In this document: positions 58,665 to 64,000 of the stretch, piece by piece
Layout: every line of letters begins with the position of its first letter
Numbering within the stretch: the first letter of the stretch is position 1
From: Cadophora sp. MPI-SDFR-AT-0126
Taxonomy: Eukaryota > Ascomycota > Leotiomycetes > Helotiales > Ploettnerulaceae
NCBI GenBank assembly: GCA_020747065.1
Contig: JAGMVK010000010.1
Coordinates: 930,001 to 994,000, forward strand
Length of the DNA stretch: 64,000 nt
Direction of reading: 5' to 3'
Made by a program: the position numbers and the translations under genes
The notes under the pieces: generated by a model
What the model was told of the DNA's origin: nothing
What the model saw: only the letters and a program-made list of their open reading frames with translations
The model's database searches: none

Positions 58665-61413
58665 ATGGCCCAGCACGACTTGAGCCTTGGTCCTCTCCGA
58701 CTAACAAATCCCGACGATACGTCTCCTGGCACATCTCGAGAAGTGCCTTCCAACTCTCACCAAGACCCTTCGTATCTCGAGCCACCACGAACCACCGACG
58801 AGGTCCCGGCCCAGACTTCTAATTCGAGAGAGCCTCGTTCAACACCAGACCCGCAGTCCCAAACTCGGCGTCACTCGATATTCAACCTCCTCCGTCGAGG
58901 AGATACAGACGACAGTGGTGCATCGTCACGAAAGGGGTCCCAGAGCTCGGAATCGAAACCTGGAAACAATCGATCCGAATCCAGCGTCAACGAAATATCG
59001 AAACCTCACAACGACGCAGTAGCTCGAGCTGCGGCATCCAAGGCATATCGTCAAAGCATGCCTCTGAATCACCAAGCACAACAGCAAGCACAATTTCCTC
59101 CATACCAAGCGGGCGCGATGCAGAACGGTGGCAGAGGTTACCCCCCTCCAGGGTCTGCAAGACCCGTTTCAGGAGTATATTCAGCTCAACCACCTCCAAA
59201 TGTAATGCCCTCTCGCGAACACGGCTCCTATAGGTTAAGAAACGAGTCTTCAAAGTCTTCGATTGGCGCCATACCGTCCAGAAGTGATTCGAGATCAGCG
59301 GCCACAGCTATGCAGGCCGGCGTGCCCTCCAGAGAATTGAGCCACAGAGAAAGGGCATACAGCTCGAATAACCCCATATCAACTGGCAACGCGCCAGCAC
59401 CGCCAAGGAGGAGCTCTAGAGGCATGGGAGGTGGACATACAGATAGTGTTCCTGGCGCATCGAGTTCATCTGCGCCGAGATACGATATTGACGGCAATCT
59501 TGTACCCAGTAATGAGGAATGGAAAGACAAGGGTGCAGCTGTAGGCGTCCGGGAAGAATATGACGCAAATGGAAAGCTGGTCTTGAGGCAGGTCAAGAAA
59601 GGGGTCAGGGATTTCGCGTTCGGTCGGACTCTAGGAGAAGGTTCCTACAGTACGGTAATGCTGGCTACTGATAGGCAAACTCTGAAGGAATACGCCGTCA
59701 AAATCTTGGACAAGAAGCATATCATCAAGGAGAAAAAGATCAAATATGTCAACATCGAGAAGGATACACTCAATCGATTAATAGAACATCCGGGAATCGT
59801 TCGATTGTACTACACGTTCCAGGACAGCTCCTCACTTTACTACGTTCTAGATGTGGCCAGCGGTGGTGAGCTTCTTGGGGTTCTGAAGAAGATAGGCTCG
59901 TTCGACGAGGAGTGTACGAGGTTCTATGGGGCTCAGATTCTGGACGCTATTGAACATATGCACAATAGGGGTGTCATCCATCGAGATCTCAAGCCCGAGA
60001 ATGTGCTTTTGGATGACCAGATGCACATCAAAATCACAGATTTTGGGACGGCCAAACTACTCCCGGACCCAAGGAAACCGAAGGATCCAACGAAACCGTA
60101 CGACATTACCGCCGAAGAAGAGGAGTCAACACGAGCACGTTCTTTTGTTGGCACCGCTGAGTACGTCAGCCCTGAATTGCTAACGGACAAGAATGCATGC
60201 AAGGCTAGTGATTTGTGGGCGTTTGGTTGCATCATATATCAACTCTTGACGGGAAGGCCTCCGTTCAAAGCTGGTAATGAATATCAGACTTTCCAAAAGA
60301 TCGTTGGACTGGATTATCAATTTCCGCCTGGGTTCCCTCCCGCTGCGAGAGATTTGGTGGAACGCTTATTAGTGCTGGATCCCCAAAGACGGTTGTCAAT
60401 CGAGCACATCAAAAATCACGAGTTCTTTGATGGAGTGCAATGGGGTCGAGGCCTGTGGAGAATGAAGGCACCAAGATTAAAGCCGTATATCCCGCCAACG
60501 CAAGAACCGAATCTGATAAAATTGAATGGCGGTTACTCGAGTGCGCCACAATCAATTCCCATTTCGAGGGGACAACAAGGCCCAGGTTCATCAAATGGAA
60601 GCTCGAGACCACAACCCAGAGTCATCACTGAATTGCCTCCCCCGACACAGCTCGACATTGAATGGTCCCCTGTGTTGACAAGGAGCAATGAGCGAATATT
60701 GAAGCTCGGCAACTTAATGGTCTTGTCAGCTCCACTGCCACATAGTCCTAATTCTCGGAATGGCGAGCATGAGGGGCACGAGAAGAGTAAACTTTCGAGG
60801 TTCTTCGGTGGTAGCACAACCAAGAAGAGGCAAAGGCTTGTCATGGTCACTTCGAGTGCTCGAATAATATTGGCTGCAGCAGGAGGCGACGAGAAAAAGA
60901 CGAAGTCGGAGATCTCACTGCTGGCCTCCGAATGCTCGTGGAGGACACAAATAGATGCCAAGGGCCAAGAAGTGTGGTGTGTGGACACGGTATGTTTCCC
61001 AATCGACTTCATAACGTTACAAGCCTAACATATCTCAGCGCGGTACACATTACACTTTCGAAGACTCCAAATCATCTGTCACAACAGGAGATCCTTCAAA
61101 AAGCTCAGCTCAAGAATGGATCGAATCCATGGAGCGTGCCAAAGATATTGCTCTCTCGCAGAGTATGGCTGGTTCTTATAATAGTGAGACCGGATTTGAT
61201 ATGGGCTCTTCCGTTTCCAGCCCAAGCAGCACAATCCATGGAGGATCCATATATCCCGAGGGCTTCAGCATCTCCGATCGAGCAGGACGGAATCATTTGA
61301 CTAAGAGTCAAGCCAGCTTAGGCGGAGAAGAACTCAATGACAAGGCTGTCATGAAAAAGAGCCACCGGTTCAGCAAAAGGCAGTCCAAGAACGGACTTTC
61401 TACCCCATTTTGA
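58665..61413 (+). CDS. PDK1-type protein kinase (Pkh1/2 family)
   Basis: Two exons, 58665-60989 and 61039-61413; 2700 nt, 899 residues. An N-terminal disordered region of about 310 residues is rich in Ser, Pro and Arg. The kinase domain (about 316-590) shows the glycine loop GEGSYSTV, the lysine in YAVKILDKKHI, the catalytic HRDLKPEN, DFG in ITDFGTAKLL, an activation loop with RSFVGTAEYVSPELL and APE-like SPE. The SFVGTAEYVSPE loop and the insert before it are typical of PDK1. The C-terminal part (about 655-800, LDIEWSPVLTRSNERILKLGNL, KKRQRLVMVTSSARIIL) is the PDK1-type PH domain. Homologues phosphorylate the activation loop of AGC kinases (Ypk, Pkc1, Sch9) at the plasma membrane and eisosomes and are regulated by sphingoid bases. 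The intron splits the PH domain. Confidence 0.93.
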
Positions 61414-62418
61414 GCAGCTTTAATGTCTGCTCACAATTTTTAATACCATGCACAAAACCCACGGAGCTTCCGGAACGAAGACATATTCCCCTTTCCTTTG
61501 TCGAGCATTGGTAGCGCGGCGCTGGTCTCCATTTCCGGGTTCACTTCTTGCATACCTTTCATACACCCCTATGATAGGGCATTTTTACGAATTATCAAGA
61601 CTCTTCTGTACTTTCTTTTCTCCAGGGCTCTACATTACGATTCGACCCACCCCAACATGGATCGGAATAGTCTGAGGCCAAGGTCGTGGTTAAGCAAGAC
61701 CTTTGAATGATTGGCACCACTTCGCGTATATCATGTTTGGTCTTTGGCTGCATTACAGAGAGGAAGAAAGCGTTGTTCGTTGTTCGTTCCTTGGCTACAA
61801 AGGATGGGTGGCAGCGATGGTGGTAAGCTTGTTTGATTAATTTTCGGACTGGCAGGCTGGGTGGATTGCTAGTCTACGTTTTTAATTGCATTGCGTCCGT
61901 CTTGTCTTCCCCTTTCTTCATTGTAGAGAAGATTCATGAAGGGGTGTTTGGCATGAGCCGAGTTGTGGACTTGGTTTGCAGATGTGTATATTAGAGATCT
62001 AGGATAATGGTGAATCACAATGGACTTCGAACTACTTATCATTGCTGCCAGGGTTTCATTTCAGTATCTGACTATGTCAATAGAGGTGAGGAGAAGGGGT
62101 GGTCGGCGATAACGTTAAACTTACTTTTATGTCCGCCAGTTCCCCTCGTCTCATACGTCACATATCACAGCTCTCCACATTTTGCTTCTTACTACATAAC
62201 TACACTTCACATTACCTTATAAATGCATTCGTCTCATGTCCAGAGTACTTATAATAAGTCGAGATATCCCCAGGAATATATCTAAGGCTTTCTTTCTCAG
62301 ATTCGCATCACATCCGGCATCCAACTACCCCTCTCTCCACCTACAGATCGCTGGTACCAAGAACAGCAACACCCCTCCAGTATCCAGATTCCTATCATCC
62401 CACCACCAACCACCAAAC
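61414..62418. other. Intergenic region between the kinase and dehydrogenase genes
   Basis: About 1 kb with the kinase 3' end and the dehydrogenase promoter. Short frames at 61448-61710 and 62007-62222 show no recognisable features. Confidence 0.5.
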
Positions 62419-63789
62419 ATGTCTAAGTCCAGCAACCCCATCTTCGCCTCCGGCAACACGGCGGTCATCACAGGTGGTGCATCAGGCATCGGACTTGCGC
62501 TCGCGACGAAATGTGCAGGCTACGGCATGAACGTTGTGATTGCCGATAACAGCAGCGGGAATCTGAAGGGTGCGAAGGAGGTGCTTACGAAGAGTGGAAG
62601 CGGAAAGATTGAGACGGTGGAGATGGATGTTGGTAAGGTGGAGGATTTTGAGGGCTTAAAGGTTTGTGACTTTGTCTTTGAAGGAGCTGTAACAAGGTCC
62701 AATCTCAAAAAGAAGGAATAAGGAAATACTTCAAGTGCTTTGACACTCTACGGATTTAATTTCTGTAATTCTTTTTGTATGAATTATGCTAATCTACTTC
62801 TCCCAGACAAAATTACACAGGGATTTTGAAGGGAAAATCTCACTCCTGGTACTGAATGCCGGAATAGGTCTCAAGAGTGACTGGAGTGATGCGGCTTACT
62901 TTCATAAGATCATGGATGGTACGTGATCTCCAGCGCTCAATTATCCCTAGCTCCTATCCATCCAATGTCGACATGATCAAATGGTCATCAGATCTTTTTT
63001 TCCCCTCGAAACACCCACTTCAACAAATCTTCACACTCCAACCCCCAAGTTAATCACACCTTCGATATCAAAAACCTAATGTACCCCCTCAGTAAACCTC
63101 TTCGGCGTAATCCACGGCCTCAACACCCTCCTCCCCCTCGTCACGCAACCATCCACCCCCTCCAGCATAGTAATAACAGGCTCCAAACAAGGCATAACCA
63201 ACCCCCCAGGCAACCCCGCCTACAACGCCTCCAAGGCCGCCGTCAAGACCCTCGCCGAACACCTCTCCTTCGACCTGGCAAAGTCCTCGCCATCGACTTC
63301 AGTGCATCTGCTCGTACCAGGATGGACATTCACAGGCTTGAGTGGAAACAAGCCGTTTGTGGGCGAGGGAGTGGAGAGGAAGGAGAAGCCGAAGGGAGCG
63401 TGGAGTCCGGAGCAGGTGGTTGAGTTTTTGGAGGGGAAGATGGCGAAGGGAAGCTTTTATGTGATCTGTCCCGATAATGATGTTACTGAGGAGATGGATC
63501 GGAAGCGGATGTTGGTATGTCAAACTTTCTCTGTTTGCTTGCTCACTAATCTCTCGCTTCCCCTTCCTCCTGGTTTTGTCTGTTCGACTGTGAGCCGATC
63601 AACACAGACGAGATTTGGGAGATAAATTTAGCGAGATTATCTTAAAGACTTGACATAGAAGGAGAAATAATGCTGACTTCCGTGAAGTGGACGGCGAATG
63701 ATGCCGTGCAAGGCAGGCCACCTTTGACGAGGTGGAGAGAGGATTACAAGGAGGAGGCGGAGCAGTGGATGAAGAACGTGAAGATATAA
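62419..63789 (+). CDS. Short-chain dehydrogenase/reductase
   Basis: Four exons, 62419-62661, 62807-62918, 63093-63514 and 63688-63789; 879 nt, 292 residues. Introns are longer than the local norm (145, 174 and 173 nt). Classical SDR features: nucleotide-binding TGGASGIGLALA near residues 18-30, an acidic IADNSSG after the second strand (NAD(H)-type rather than NADP(H)), LNAGIG, catalytic Ser in VITGSKQG and YxxxK in YNASKAAV. The substrate is not predictable. The start at MSKSSNPIF is chosen because the Rossmann fold begins about 15 residues later; an upstream in-frame extension from about 62236 has no domain content. The final exon (WTANDAVQGRPPLTRWREDY) is supported by a CTGAC branch and AAG acceptor. 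Confidence 0.9.
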
Positions 63790-64000
63790 ACGATTTTGAT
63801 AATCGTTGACCTGGCTATTTTTGAAGTTCGCCTACTGATCTTCGCGAGTCAATCAGAACAAATAGGTCAAGTCCAGCTGGGGAATGATATGAAGCGATTG
63901 CAATAGTTTCTTAGTAATTTCTGACTCCCCGAACCTGATATAGTACAGTACACATTCCTACCTAGTCTTCCCCCAAACTCCATTTTCGCCGTGATTTAAA
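63790..64000. other. 3' flank of the dehydrogenase gene
   Basis: The last 211 bases should hold the 3' UTR of the dehydrogenase gene. Nothing else is visible before the window ends. Confidence 0.5.

Noticed and set aside
1..64000. CRISPR arrays, transposons, rRNA, or a secondary-metabolite cluster
   Set aside because: No spaced direct repeats, transposase or reverse-transcriptase motifs, rRNA stretches, or polyketide/peptide synthase domains were seen.

Overview
The window is nuclear DNA of a filamentous ascomycete (Pezizomycotina; Leotiomycetes is my guess, made without any database comparison). Genes lie on both strands. Introns are mostly 45-60 nt with GTAWGT-type donors, CTAAY/CTGAY branch sites a few bases before the acceptor, and YAG ends. 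The products include Rat1, Uso1, cytosolic Ile-tRNA synthetase, Sfi1, Rav1, a neurofibromin/Ira RasGAP and a Pkh1/PDK1 kinase. I found no rRNA, convincing tRNA, transposon or CRISPR array. Gene models were rebuilt by eye from splice signals, and for every fully resolved gene the exon sum was checked for divisibility by three.

Layout. 0.4-2.6 kb (-): C2H2 factor resembling Rpn4, followed by about 4.5 kb without a recognisable gene that holds an exact PACE-type motif and several microsatellites. 7.2-9.0 kb (-): conserved-looking protein of unknown function with an unresolved 5' end. 10.1-10.9 kb (+): glyoxalase-like protein. 11.3-16.3 kb: a divergent pair, an NCS1/Fur-type nucleobase permease (-) and a bacterial-type (Ade/AdeC-like) adenine deaminase (+), sharing a 664-bp promoter with GATA motifs. 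Each of the two carries one apparent single-nucleotide frameshift, while about 23 kb of spliced coding sequence elsewhere in the window has none. 16.7-25.4 kb (-): 15-exon Ira/neurofibromin gene. 26.5-29.7 kb (-) rat1 and 30.3-33.2 kb (+) uso1 are head to head. 33.8-37.2 kb (+) ILS1; 38.2-41.4 kb (+) SFI1; 42.0-46.2 kb (+) RAV1; 47.3-49.6 kb (-) OPT-family transporter; 50.1-53.8 kb (-) sterol-type UDP-glycosyltransferase with a VPS13-like C-terminal segment; 55.3-57.5 kb (-) disordered protein of unknown function; 58.7-61.4 kb (+) PDK1-type kinase; 62.4-63.8 kb (+) short-chain dehydrogenase.

How the genes relate. Most are independent housekeeping genes. The only group that reads as a functional unit is the permease-deaminase pair (uptake of a nucleobase and its deamination to give ammonia), probably under nitrogen control and apparently beginning to decay or carrying sequence errors. 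Ira (Ras-GAP), Pkh1 (activator of AGC kinases) and Rav1 (V-ATPase assembly) all touch nutrient signalling, but their nearness here is probably chance. The best candidates for something new are the purine-salvage pair with its unusual active-site motifs, the VPS13-like tail on the glycosyltransferase, and the possible Rpn4 self-regulation through a PACE motif.
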